From Lingula anatina (taxonomy: Eukaryota; Brachiopoda; Lingulata; Lingulida; Lingulidae), in the NCBI RefSeq assembly GCF_001039355.2, contig NW_019775380.1:787282-851281 (forward strand): DNA of 64,000 bases. Reading direction: 5' to 3'. A model generated the notes under the pieces. It ran no database searches. It had not been told where the DNA came from and worked only from the letters and a program-made list of their open reading frames with translations. Position numbers and translations under genes: made by a program. Positions 23,903 to 36,700 of this stretch are shown here, piece by piece (position 1 is the first letter of the stretch; each line of letters begins with the position of its first letter).

Positions 23903-25716
23903 TTAGTAACTTCAATAGCCAGGACATACGTAGGCACTAATGTGTACATGGCAGTAAGTATTTAGTAATTTAGTAATGTATAAACTTTTTATCTTTACAC
24001 CAGAGTTTTTAAAACCCATTTTGCTTTGAGTTATTTAAAGAAGACTACATAACACTGCAGTTTTTAAGGTTTCACTGCTTGCTTTACCAGAAGTCTGTGG
24101 TAGGATTGTTTATATACAGAAGATTCATTAGTTTTTTTATTGGAAAATGTTAGATATAGCTTACTGTCTATACATATGTGTATGTCTCTGAATTTCAGCC
24201 AGAAAGATTAGAGGGTAATGGCTATAGTATTCACTCAGAGGTGTGGAGTTTTGGGCTATCTTTATGTGAGGTATGTTTTTTTTTTTTTTTTCTTTAATGA
24301 AAATCCTTAACTAGGTATGTTAAATAGATTTATTCAGTGTAATTTATGTCAGGTGATTTCTTCATGACTATTTTCATGTTGTGGATTATTGCAACAATTG
24401 CTCTAATAGCTAAATTATTTTGTTCTTGCAGTTAGCTGTAGGCAGGTTTCCTTATAAAGCACCAGTAAGTAAAATGTGATATTTTCAAAATTATGCCAGA
24501 TGTTAAAGTTTAGAATGTATTTCATGTAATTCACATGAATTTTCGTGTTGAGAATGGCAAAAGATTGAAAGCTTTTAGATAACTTCATAAACTGTGATCA
24601 CCAAAAGCAACAAATGAATGCAAAAATATTGTAAATATATTCATATTGAGAATGTTATAAGGTGTGTATCAAGCCCACACTAATATCAGAATAGACAATT
24701 GTGATTTATTTGAATCACTCGTGAATATAATTTCACTTTCTGCAGGCATTTTAAAATTTAGTCATTACAATTTGTTATTTTTGTAATTATATTTTTTCTT
24801 TTCTAGGACCATTCAAATTCGGCAATTGGGCTATTAAATACAATTGTGAAAGAGGTACTGTATGGAATTTTGATATGAGTTATATATTTAAAAAAGCTGA
24901 TTTAATTTTAAAGAAGTTAAGTTTTTATTTGAAATTATGACACTAACTCAATTCATTAATGTAGAAAGACTAAGAAAGACTAAGACTAAGAAAGACTTAA
25001 GATTTGTACCTGTGTCCTTTGATTTCAGCCTCCACCTAGACTTCCAGATGGCATCTTTTCAGAGGGATTTATAGATTTTGTTGCTTTGTGGTATGTACAC
25101 AGTAATATGTGTGAATCAGTAATATATTTTTACCCTTTTATTAATTGATAAACAAATAAGGTAACAAGTTAATTTCACTGTCTGTAATGCTTCTTTATTT
25201 CAATCCATGTTCTTCAATGCTATAGAAACTTTAAGATTAAGATTATCATTATTTTGCTTTGTTTTTATTTTTTATTTATTTTATTCTTTTATTTATTTAT
25301 TTATTTATTTGTAGTATGCAGAAAGATCCAACCATAAGGCCTGCACCAAGAGACCTTCTGGTAAGTTTATTTGGTTTTGTTCAAGTGTGCTGAGGTGGTT
25401 GCGCTAGAGGATATTTAAGCAGTAGTACCAGGTACTGTGAAGGAGTATGTTTCATTTATAATGCATCTCAACTAACACAATTTCTTACTGTGTGCAGTTT
25501 GACGTGACAGCTGTGTTAAGCAAACTCTGCATTTTAGAATATTTAATCCCATTGCCCAAAATTGGTTATGAATATTTTGAAATCTTGTTTTTTCAGCAAC
25601 ATCCATTCATAGTAAAAAATGATGATGGTAACACAGAAATAATAGCAGCTTGGGTTGGTGCTAAACTTCAGCAAATCCAGCTACGGAGAATTGCTCATGC
25701 AACAAGCAGTGCATAA
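23903..25716 (+). pseudogene. Orphan duplicate of MAP2K5 exons 13-19 (copy 2)
   Basis: Seven exons equivalent to MAP2K5 13-19: 23903-23953, 24199-24270, 24432-24464, 24807-24854, 25029-25090, 25315-25360 and 25597-25716. All splice sites, phases and the stop are intact, and exon lengths are identical to copy 1. Exons 1-12 are not repeated, so there is no start codon, ATP-binding lobe or catalytic loop and no independent kinase can be made. The exons could only be used by splicing from exon 12 past copy 1. The lack of any disabling change argues for allelic or very recent origin and not an old pseudogene. Confidence 0.85.
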
Positions 25717-28700
25717 GTTATCATCCAAAGAGTGGCAAGAAGGCCCAAATACGCAGATGTAACATCTTAACAAAACAAGTGATTGGCACTCAGTATTGGT
25801 GGCAAAGCACATCACTTACAAGAATGTTTCAGAACACATGGAGAAAAGTGGACTATTTATGAGTTGCAGAATCATTTGCAAAACTTCCAAGGGCTATGTG
25901 AGAAACTGATGTTTCTGGGAAAAATGTAGCTTCATGAAGAGGTTCTGCTTTTACTATTACAGTTGCATTAGACATTCTACATAGGTGCATGAGTAATAAT
26001 TTCGTCGTGTTGACAATAATGACTGTGATATTTATTTTTGGGTGAACAGTGAAACACTGGATACATTAATTTTTATGACATAAACTAATACTTTATGAAT
26101 TAGATTTAAGATTTAAACCAACATCAGGAATATAATGCTGGCCTATGGTGAAAACTGCCTTTAACAGGATTATCATAACGGGGAATCGATGTAGTTCAGT
26201 GATGCACACTGACATTTTTTCCAGTTACAAATACTTACCTTTTTGCAAGAATTTAAAAGGTTTTGTCACAAACTTGACAAATATTGGAATCTGAAATTTA
26301 CTGTTTAAAGCACAGTAATTGCTTCGTAATCATACTACTTTATTATTTTGTGTTATATTCAAGACCTTTCTGCAAACATTTTACCCACATTAGAGACAGT
26401 GGTCAATAAACGGGAAATGCATGTTATATAAAGGCAGTGTCTGTAGAGAAATTTTAGGTCACAGAACGCATTTTCTATTATGCCAAGAAATTGAGTATTG
26501 TTCTGAGAAGTTGGTCAGTTGTCAACAAATTAATGAATGCTACTTGTACAATAGTCCTGCTTCGAAGTTGTTTAATTATGTTCTTGGTTTTTGTTTTAAA
26601 GGGACCCATATGATTTTTTATCTCTACTTACAATTTACTCACTGAAACCTCTGGCTCATAACTTAAATTATACCTAGATGTGAAGGAATGATTTTCATAG
26701 CAGTTTCTATGTGTAAACACGAGATTAAACAAAAATTGAATAGGCCAGGTCTTTGAGAAAAGAGTGTACTGGCATCATAATACATACTTTGGTAAACAGG
26801 AATTGATTAGAATTAAGCTGATGTGGTAAGCAAAAAGTGAATTACTGATTGTGCCCTATTATCTACAAGTATGCTTCATACCTACATCACTGATCACAAA
26901 ATATAAATGTGCCTAAAACTATTCTTATGATTTCAAAAAAATAAATTATTTTTCATTTAAAATGAAATAGCATTTTTCCTATGATAAAACAGCACATGGT
27001 TTTTGTTTGTATGTTTTATGAATGATACTAGTACTGTATGAAGGATACTAGTAGTCCAATTATTGCCCAGGGATTGAACATGTTTATCGAGACATTTATG
27101 TAGGTCAATACCTAGTTGGCTAAGCTTGAACAGCAGGGTTTATTGCCATATCTCATTCAGCAATGAGTCGAAACTTAAAAAGCTCATAAAAGTGACTATC
27201 ACGTGCATATTGATTTGGTTAGCAACTACATTTACAATAAGCAAATAAAGAGACTTGTTTGAACCTGTATTGGAAAGTTAAGGCTGCCACAAAGTCAATA
27301 CACATTTTAAGGTGTATGAATTTTTGGTGTAAGAAGACAATGAAAAATACAGCCTTTTCCAAAAGATGTTGGAGGATGGTATCTCAGACGAAATCTAGCT
27401 GGCTAGACCTGATCAACATAGTGATATCAAGAGCGATTTTACAGATAAGACTTAAGTCAACTTTCAGTGTAATCTAGCTCATAAACGAGTTGTAACTTAG
27501 AAACATGTAAGCTCCAAGGTATTTATATTTTAATGGTTTTATAGCATATTAAACTAAAATCATAACCTTGGGATGCAGATGTACAGGAATGTTGTTTTAG
27601 TAATGGCAAGCAATTGGCTACATTGACTGAACTTTGATCTAAAGTCATACTGGTTATGACTGTAGAAACTTAAACACACAAAAATTGGTTAGTTTTCATC
27701 ACACTAAACCAAGTGGCAGTTAATTTGAAGGATACTGTCTTAATTACTGTTATAATGATATACGGAATTAACAAATTATAACTAGTAGTAGAGCATGTTG
27801 ATTTAAATACAAACATGGTGGACAGGCCCGTAGCCAGCAATTTCAAAAGGGGGGTTTGTTTTCTGAAAAAAGTGGACCTTTTCCCATAAAAACTTCACGT
27901 ACCTAGATCAAATTTTACTCAGAGTAGACCTTTTCCCAGCAAAAGGGGCGGTTCTTTCGAACCCCCCGAACCCCCCCTGGCAACGGGCCTGGTGGAAAAA
28001 AACATTTTAAATACATCGTTATAGGCTATGTATACCATGATTCATTGGTACATAAATAACCTGCATACACCTGTATATCAGTTATGCATATGCCATCAAT
28101 TGAGTGAAACAATTGGAAAATTACTGTTGCTGTGGGAAGTTGTCAAGACCAGCATGTGTCATTATATGTGAATATAATTTATTATGATGCAATAAGTGTA
28201 TCCACTGAATATGATAGTTTTAATGAAAAATGGGCTTGCTGCATGCTTGTTCATGTACAAAGGTGCCATATGCTCAATTGTCTTTATTAAGGAACAGTGT
28301 TCTTTTAAATGTGTTCTGGTTAAAAATGATGAAAATCTGTCAAGTAACTGCATGGTGCAGATCAGCATTGGTTTATATGTAAATGGGGTTTGAGTGTTAC
28401 ATAGGTCAAATAAACCAAACATGAGTGTATTATTTTTGCCTAGATGGGTTATCAATGTAATAGTGGAGTGGACATCTGGCTTCAGAATAAAATATGTGTT
28501 GAACAATTTAATGATTATAAGAATAATTTTCTCAGCATTATGCTTCAATTCCTTTGACCTGCTGTTGAATGATTCTTGTAATACATTAGGTTTTTGACTT
28601 GGATCACATCTTTCTCTCCTGATGTTTCATATTAAACCACACTGCCCCATTCCATTTTTCAATAAATTCTTTGGTCTTTAAATTTTTCTATCTGATAATC

Positions 28701-30726
28701 ATTGTTATAAATGGTTGTACACTGAAAGATTACCAAAAAAGGTAGTAGAGGTAACAAAGTTAATATCGAAGTCACTGTAGCATAATAACCTCTCGCCTTT
28801 AATTTGACAATGATGGATGGCCTCTGTGTGGTAAACAGCATTTTTAGATAAATTGATCAATTTGACCAATGTAAACACACAGAGTAAGTTCAGCTCAAAA
28901 CAAACATGACTTGTATCTGTTTATGCTAATTAAATCCATAACTCATGAAAAAGCTTCCCTTATTATATATTTGTACATTGCTTTCAAATTTATGAAAACA
29001 AAATTATGATTCTGTAGATAAATATTGTCAGTTATTCTCATCCTGTTTGGTAAAATAACAAAGAGGAACTATTTACTTTTAAGCTCCAATGATTTCACTC
29101 TTGACTTTTATCAAAGCCCTAACAAATGGGATTTTATGCATTTACCAATGTGTATAGAAAAATGTTATTCTTCATTTATGAGGGCAATGTCTGTGAGGAT
29201 CATATATGCATAAGCCACCACAAATATTAAGTCACCACAGACTTTCTTAAATGCTGCATGTACTTGCACCTATATATAGCTGTGCAGCCATTGTTATTGC
29301 ATCGATTCTTCAATTCTCCATGCTCTGGCATTTTCTTGTATTCAAATGATATGAACTCCAAAAACAGGTAAAAAAAATATGTATGAAATACTCCTGATTT
29401 TTTTCAATGGGTGGAATTATTTTGCTTGTACAGTTGATATGACGGCTTTGATATAATCTGGCATAATGGGAATTATTTCTTTTTCCAAGCTTGTGTATTT
29501 AATTAACATGAAGTCCAGGTTAAAATAACATGTAGCAGTTAGAGGTCCATAAGGTTGGTATAATTTCTTTCTTACAACTAATACCTTTTCTAAGAGTGTA
29601 TCTGTGATGATTTATATTGCTTTTCCATTCTATTGAAATATTTTCCTCTACCTAAAGACAAAAATTACATGTTGCATTTATCCATATAGATTATTATATC
29701 ATTTTCTTTATTATCATGTTGTAAATGGGCTGTTCTAAAAAAAGATTGATATTGTACATTAAACTAAAGCTCTGAATCATACCTGGTTTACTGTTTCTGT
29801 TTACATGTTGCATTTATCCATTTAGACTATTTAGATTATTATTTCACTTTCTTTAATATTATGTTGCAAATTGGCTATTCAGAAAAAAGATTGCTATTAT
29901 ACATTAAACTACAGCTCTGAATCATGTCTGGCTTATTGTCTTGTAATAAAACTTATACTGTAAAAGAAAACAGGGCTACTCAGGTTGTAAAAATAAATGA
30001 CATTATTTATGAAAAATATCTGGTCAGAAGCCATTTTATTAACCACCTGTCTGATAATCTGATTAAGATTTTTATTAATTTATTATTTTTTTAATGTCGG
30101 AATACAGAAAATGAATAGTTTTAACTATTAAAATGTGTCAAAAGAAAATTAAGTTTTAACTAAAATAAGCCCTCTTTTCATACATACTAGTACGTGCACA
30201 TATAATACCATCCCTTGAATTCATTTTGTAAGATAAATTGCAACTTGTAAAATACAAATGTCATGTCATCTTCTCAAATTCTAACGTCTCTTAGATGTAC
30301 ACAAAAATAAATCGTCAGTAAAGCACTCTCCCAGTGCAAACAATATACATGTCGTAGTTTCACTTCAAAACTTGCAAAAAATTCTTTTTCTGGCATTGTT
30401 TGTTTGAAATAAGTCTAATAGGTAAAAAAAAAAAACGTATCTTACTCTTCAGTACTTATGAAATTGAATTTATTTCCTACTTTTGCTGACTATACGTACT
30501 AGCTAGAAGTTCGTGTGAAGAATGTTTAAACAGTGAGGTATTTGCATATGTATGTATGTAATGCCACGAGTGTTTATGTCCTCAGAGTTCAGAGTTCACG
30601 TGTCAGCCAGTATAACCTTCCACTACGCTACAGCACTGCACGCATAGGACTGTCGCGTTTTGTGGCTGCCGGTAACATTATAAGTGTCTCTTTCTCTCTC
30701 TTGCTGAAGCCCTAGCCTGCCTTAGG
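25717..30726. other. MAP2K5 3' UTR-like and intergenic DNA (copy 2)
   Basis: Counterpart of 15779-20753, with the same AATAAA (26405-26410), the same MITE (27823-27991, with flanking gtgga) and the same 135-base tandem pair (about 29666-29935). If the duplication is an artefact, the true MAP2K5-to-CSRP spacing is about 5 kb. The sequence just upstream of 30727 is then the real promoter; I see no TATA box there. Confidence 0.6.
27823..27991. mobile_element. Copy 2 of the caggcccgtagcc MITE
   Basis: Same insertion as 17887-18054, with the same gtgga flanks, carried by the second large copy. The right terminal repeat has one mismatch (ggcaacgggcctg). Because the position is identical it is not an independent insertion. 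Confidence 0.8.
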
Positions 30727-33700
30727 ATGGACACGAAGTCACACGTATTACAGTTGGTTCTCATGGGTATTTTTGCAGTTTCATTTGGTGAGTTTTATTG
30801 TATGATGTGTTAAGTTTTAATTATCAATCAATTTGGTTGTACAGTAACAGCTTCTGTTATACAATTGAGGTTCTAGTGAATTCTTAAACAGATCAAGCGT
30901 TAAATCAGGTGTTATAAATGCGTGTCCGTGCCACAGATAGATATCATGAATGTTCAGAAATGGACTACGTACATGTATTCATTACACACTTGATTATTTG
31001 CAAACGTAATATTACCACAAAAGCCAAATTGTTGTTATCCAGGCAAGCCACGGTGTGGCAAGCACGGTGTGATGAAACCTAACAACCTTATCACTTCTGC
31101 CGTAGCACAAAATAGGTTACTGAATATGAACACTTTAGTTAAAATGGCAACTTGGCCGGGAATTTTATGTCCGATTTGCTGTTGTCACTAAACGTCATGT
31201 TAATGTTTTGTACGTGGAGTTAATGGCTTGTGAACTTTTCACGTAATTCACCTGTCGTGTGTGTTATGCTTGGTGTTTTGTTACAGCTGCAACAAAGTGT
31301 CACTTTTAAAGCCAGTTAGGTAATGTGTTGTGATCTACAAGTACATGCAGGTAAATACAGTTTAATAATATGATTATATAAGGCTTTATACTCTGTAACT
31401 GTACAGTTAGTGGAGAAAGTAGCAGGGTGAGGACTTCAATAAAAACGATAGTAGATAATGCCTCGACTCGACTTGGATCAAAGATACAGTATGTTACTGT
31501 TGATATAACAGATATCACGATAACACGAAAAAATAAAAAAAAAGGCAAATACTTCAAGTAGGAGTAGAAAAATTATTGGTAGGTAGGCCTACACGTGTAA
31601 GGATGTAGACAGGTAACTTAATAACACCACATGCTTGTGAAATTATGTGTAACTCTGAATACATGTTCAGTACACCTACGAGTAGTTCATGCAGGATCTT
31701 ATCCAATTAACTTTGAATGTGTTGTTGTTGTGATTTAATTGTTTATATAACTTTATTATTTAGTTTGAAGTTAACGTTTTATAAAATGGTTCCAGTTACA
31801 TCTGATTCTAACACTCCAAAGCAAAGAGTACATGACATCGCAGATAGTTGGACCGTTTTTGATGAGACCTTTTCCTGCTACCGCAGCTTGGACCCATTAT
31901 ATATAATGGGTTCAAGTACTACATGAATTTTTATTTAAATATACATAGGCAGCAAATGAAATCCCTCTGTTCTCAGTAGATGTGGCATGCTTGTAAAGAT
32001 TCAGAGAACAGTTGGATTCTCTCTCCCCAGGCTTCATCAAGGATCAAGATCCATGCCCATACCCTAACCCCCACCTGATAACAGAATACCACCAGGTAGC
32101 TATGATCTGTCTGTAGAGATTTTTTCCTGAGTGTCAGAATATGTTATTGTTATTGTTGTTTACTTAGTCATTGTTATGGCTGGTACAGGGACATTTGCCT
32201 TATTGTCATTGTTTGAAAGATATGGTCACATACTCTCACTTGTGTACTACATAGCGCTTATCAAAGGACTATTGAACCCTATGAGAATACAAGCTGTTAA
32301 TAATTTTTATATAGAATGTTTTCATGTTGGACCACCTTAGACCTATGACTGGAGAGGAATTCTGTTTGTGTACTCTGCAAGATACTGATCTCTTAGTCAG
32401 ACAATTCATCCTTTGTATTGCTATCTGGCCAATACACTGCCACCTTGTTGGAAATTTATGTATTTATTGTGAAATTAATTTTACTCTCTAGCCTTTAAAA
32501 TGGACCAGCCCAGAGTGAAGAATGTTTTGCTGCAGATTTATTATTGTACATTTTTTCAAGCAATTAATGCTATTAAAAATATACCAGCCTTAGTGCTGAA
32601 AGCGCAATACAGTAACGGATGCACAAGGTGGAGGATGGTGTCACAGTGGACCGAAAGCCTTCTATTTTTTCCTCCATTCAAAAGAAAAAAAATTGATACT
32701 AAATGAAACCAAACAATTTTTCCACCCATGCCCTCATATCTGTACATATTGCAGTAAAACTGCCCTTTTTAACTATTTTAAAATTTGTCGTTCAGCCAAG
32801 CAGAATTTTTTTTTTTTTGCCTCCCCCCCCCCCCTTTACCGAAATACTAGATTTGCCAGCCTATTAGATAACTGCCCACCTGTTTACCCATATTAAAACT
32901 GTATGTTGCAGTGATGTAACCTGATAATTTATGTTTAGAGGCAGGGCCAGAAATTAAATTCAATTTTGCTAGATGTCATTTCCCTGTCACTATGTGGGCA
33001 GGATCAAGAGTTTCACTGCTGCAGTCAAGCAAGTTTCCTTTGTTTACACAGTGTCTGTTTGTAATTGTTTTTGCTTTAACCATAATTGTAAGTAGAATTG
33101 GATTCAGTGACAATATTATTTTTAGATATGTGAAATCTGCTTTGTAATCTCAAAAATGAAATACCAGGATGTGTCAGACTTACCAGTCCAATATCTCGTA
33201 CATGTAACACATGTGGAGGAAATCCACTCTCATGAACACTGCAGAAAAACAAAGTTGTGGCAGGGTACCCTATTAAAACATTGCTGCTGAATGCGTCACT
33301 GAAGGGTGGTGCATTTCTTATCCTTTTTAAGGAGAATTGTCACTGTATTTGGGGATTATGGGAAAGCAAAGAGCAGCTTTAGATGGATTTCAGGTGTTAA
33401 ACTGTCTGTCTTTTTGATAGCAATCCCTTCAAACAGAAAATCAAATTTTGTAGAATTTGTGGGAAAACCCTTAGATTCATTTCTTGTCTATACAGTTTAA
33501 TTCACAGAATTATGCGACATTTAAAAATGAATTGAAAATTCTCACCGCACACAAATATCCATCGGCTGTACAAGTATTTACTATAATAATAGGTCGGTAA
33601 TAAGAATACAGAACATGAAGTACCTTCAGTGTTAATTCTGTTTATACCATTGTATTTTTCTTTTCTGGGGGTATCATATTTTTATGTTAAAAAAACGCAA

Positions 33701-36700
33701 ACAATCCAGACAGTTTTTATTGGCCTTTTTAGTTGGCAATCACATCCAGGTGTCACAACCAGAAAACTTTGTCCATCCTAGAACTTCCACTGGGGCTTCT
33801 TATATCACAAAAAGCATTCAAGTATTAAGCAACATAACTATGGCCCTTTTTCAAATATCAGAGGTGCTGAATGGTTACAATATTTAAAGGACATAACAAC
33901 ATAATGATGGCCCTTTTTTAAATATAAGAAGTGCTGAATAGTTACAATATTTATAAGACATAACAAAAAATACATGCCCTCGATCAATATTCTTGTGGGA
34001 TTGAGGTTTTATTTCATATGTGATTGTGTTGCCTGTGAAGTACACAACAAGAATACATTCCTTTCTCTGACTGGTATATTATGGGTAATATGTGGATAAC
34101 TAATGATACAAGTACCATATGATGATTAATGAAAAGGACGTTATGATATTATATAAACTTACAAAGAGTTTTTACTTTTATAACATTTGCACATATTATT
34201 ATAAATGTAATAATATTTTTAATATCTCAAGTCTTTTATTTTGAGACTTTTGCCTTTTATTTTCTTTTAGGAATGGTTGCAGGTGTTGATACTGAATGCA
34301 CTGCCGTCTTTAGTATGCAAGGTGTCACAGGCAATATAAGTTTCATGCAGTCTGCACAGAGTGGAACAGTCTCCATTGTTGCTCATTTGAATGGATTAAA
34401 AACAGGAAAAGAATATGGCTGGGAGGTTCGCCAATTTCCCACTAACTTTGACATTGCCAATAGGTGCTCAGATTTAGACATCGGTAACATGTAAGTAAAG
34501 AGTAATTTGATGGCCAAATATATTTTGCCTCTTTTTTTTTTTTTTTTAATTTCATATATTTTACTTAAAGCAATAATAACTCTTCGTTTTGGCCAAAAAA
34601 TGAATTTTCCTGGAGTCAACAACAATTTTCCCACACTTACCAATAGTTAATGAATCTATTTTTATATTCAAAGTTAGTCCCTGGTTTTTTTTCAAAAAGT
34701 TTGGTTTTTAGTTAAAATCTCTTAAGAGATTTTACCACAGTATAGCCATCAATGGAGGTCACGTGATCTGAAGACAAGCTCAGATATCAGAATAATAGAT
34801 ATAACGGCTGTTTTCATCGTAAAACAGAATATATTATATTTCTATGAGTTATTTACAATGTTTTTATTGTGAAATATAGATTTCGTACGAAGAGTTATTA
34901 TCCCTTTAAGAACAATTTTAAAAGCAATATTACTCTTTGTCACATTCCTGTTTCTTATTCATGTTGTTTCACAAATCTTTCTTCTTCTTTGCCTTATGAC
35001 AGTCTTAACCTTTCACAATTTATATATTGATGTCCTAAAGGCTACATATTGTCTGGATGTAGTCTGATAAGTTAGCTGCCCAGTAGAAGAAAATCTGCAG
35101 CCGTATATTAACACTGAAAAATGGAGACAGACAGGGGTTTGAAAATAATATGATCCCACTAAAATTATTAGTGTTGGAACCCCTTAAGTGTCTTAAAAAC
35201 AGTGCAAACACTCCCCCCTATGCAACCTGTTAATAAGTGACAGGTTAAGTGTGGGCTAGCTGACATAAATGACCACAGTTGAGCATTTAAACAGTTTAAA
35301 TCCTGGTCACCTGGATTAACAAGGACAGAAATTGATATTGTATTTGGCATGTCTCACACCTACTTTACAATTAGATAGCACAATGGTTTCATTGAATTTT
35401 TATTTGTGAAGGATGATATTGTTGATGATATTGTTTTGTCATGTCTCACACCTGTTTTGCAATTAGGTACTAAGTTATTTTATTAGATTTACTTGGCATG
35501 GAAATCACAGAAGTGCCAACAGATTCTAAGCTTGTATAAAGTCTAACGCACACCAGCTGTGAAAGGTAAACCCTGTCATTTGTCACCAAACTGATGTCTG
35601 CAGCATGATGTCTCCTAGCTGTTTCGTACCTGTCTGTGAAATTTAATCTTTATGACACATCTTTCCAAAGTGTGCATGTATACCATGAAGAGACTATACT
35701 CGAGCAGATAACATCAAATCAGAAAAGTTGTCTCAGGGTGTTGTTAAGTCCATCAGATGTGAACTTTTAAAGATAACTTTTGAGGGCTTAAGAGTGACGA
35801 ATTAAATTATGGGGATAGAAGTCAGAGACCCCTCTATCTAAATGGACATCTTACATGGTGGTTGAGCACTACAAAACTATCATTGTGTATCAGTTGGCCA
35901 GTCTATTAGATAATGCCAAAAAGCCAGTGATAAATACATTGCCACATTACCCCATTCCTTTCATGCTGCATGCTAGTATTATAAATGCCCAGAGCCCATG
36001 TACGTTTGGAAAGAAACATTCTGCATGGGTGCTGACAGGGGGTTAAAAATCATGTATATCTATTATTTCCTTGGTCAGTGTGTACTTACTAGAGATGAAA
36101 AGAGGGAAAAGTAGAGGCAGGCTGACAGTTAACAGGACAGTATTTGTATGAAAAGCTATAAATTAGATCATACATGTATGATGGATCCCAGCCTTAACAA
36201 AGCCCCCACAGATCTAAGGTTGTTCATGGTAAATAAAAAAATCTGTTTACCACAAGAAAATTCATTAAGCATATGAGTTTTTCACAGGAAAATGTTAAAC
36301 TGCTCAGTGGTCTTATATTTAACTCGTTACAAATTTTGTTGTTGGTATAGAGCAAAAACAGATTATTACTCACCTTTTTCTCCTGTATTTTTATAACTAT
36401 ATAATTATAGTTTAACATGCAAACAACACAGTAAATGATGTGTATTTAACAACTTTGCTATATCATATATTTGAGTCAATAAAGATTTAGTGTTTTTAGA
36501 ATAAAAAGGATGAGACAGATAATAGGAAGGCTAAGTCAGATGGAAAGGTAGTTTTAGTACACGGGGAGTCTTTGATATGGATGACAAATCAGAAGAACTC
36601 CTCTTCCATGCGATAAATTGATCAAGAAGATAAAGAAGTCACATTTCTGAAAACAGCCTGATGTTTTGAAATGCCTCCTTTAAAAATATATATATGCTTG

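Larger units (their letters stand above)
13649..33419. repeat. 9.8 kb direct duplication (two adjacent copies, N at the junction)
   Basis: Copy 1 is about 13649-23427 and copy 2 about 23525-33419. Apart from a few percent substitutions and many small indels, they align along their full length: same exons, same splice sites, same MITE, same poly-T runs. The N at 23429 falls exactly where homology ends, followed by a 95-base linker with poly-T and poly-G that is unrelated to either flank. Content of each copy: MAP2K5 exons 13-19, the MAP2K5 3' UTR and following intergenic DNA, and exon 1 with part of intron 1 of the SOD-repeat gene. The pattern suits two haplotypes joined in the assembly; a real tandem duplication is possible. 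Confidence 0.95.

Noticed and set aside
23903-25716. A second, independent MEK5-like kinase gene
   Set aside because: Lacks exons 1-12, including the start, ATP-binding lobe, HRD loop and DFG motif; it is a duplicate of the 3' exons only.
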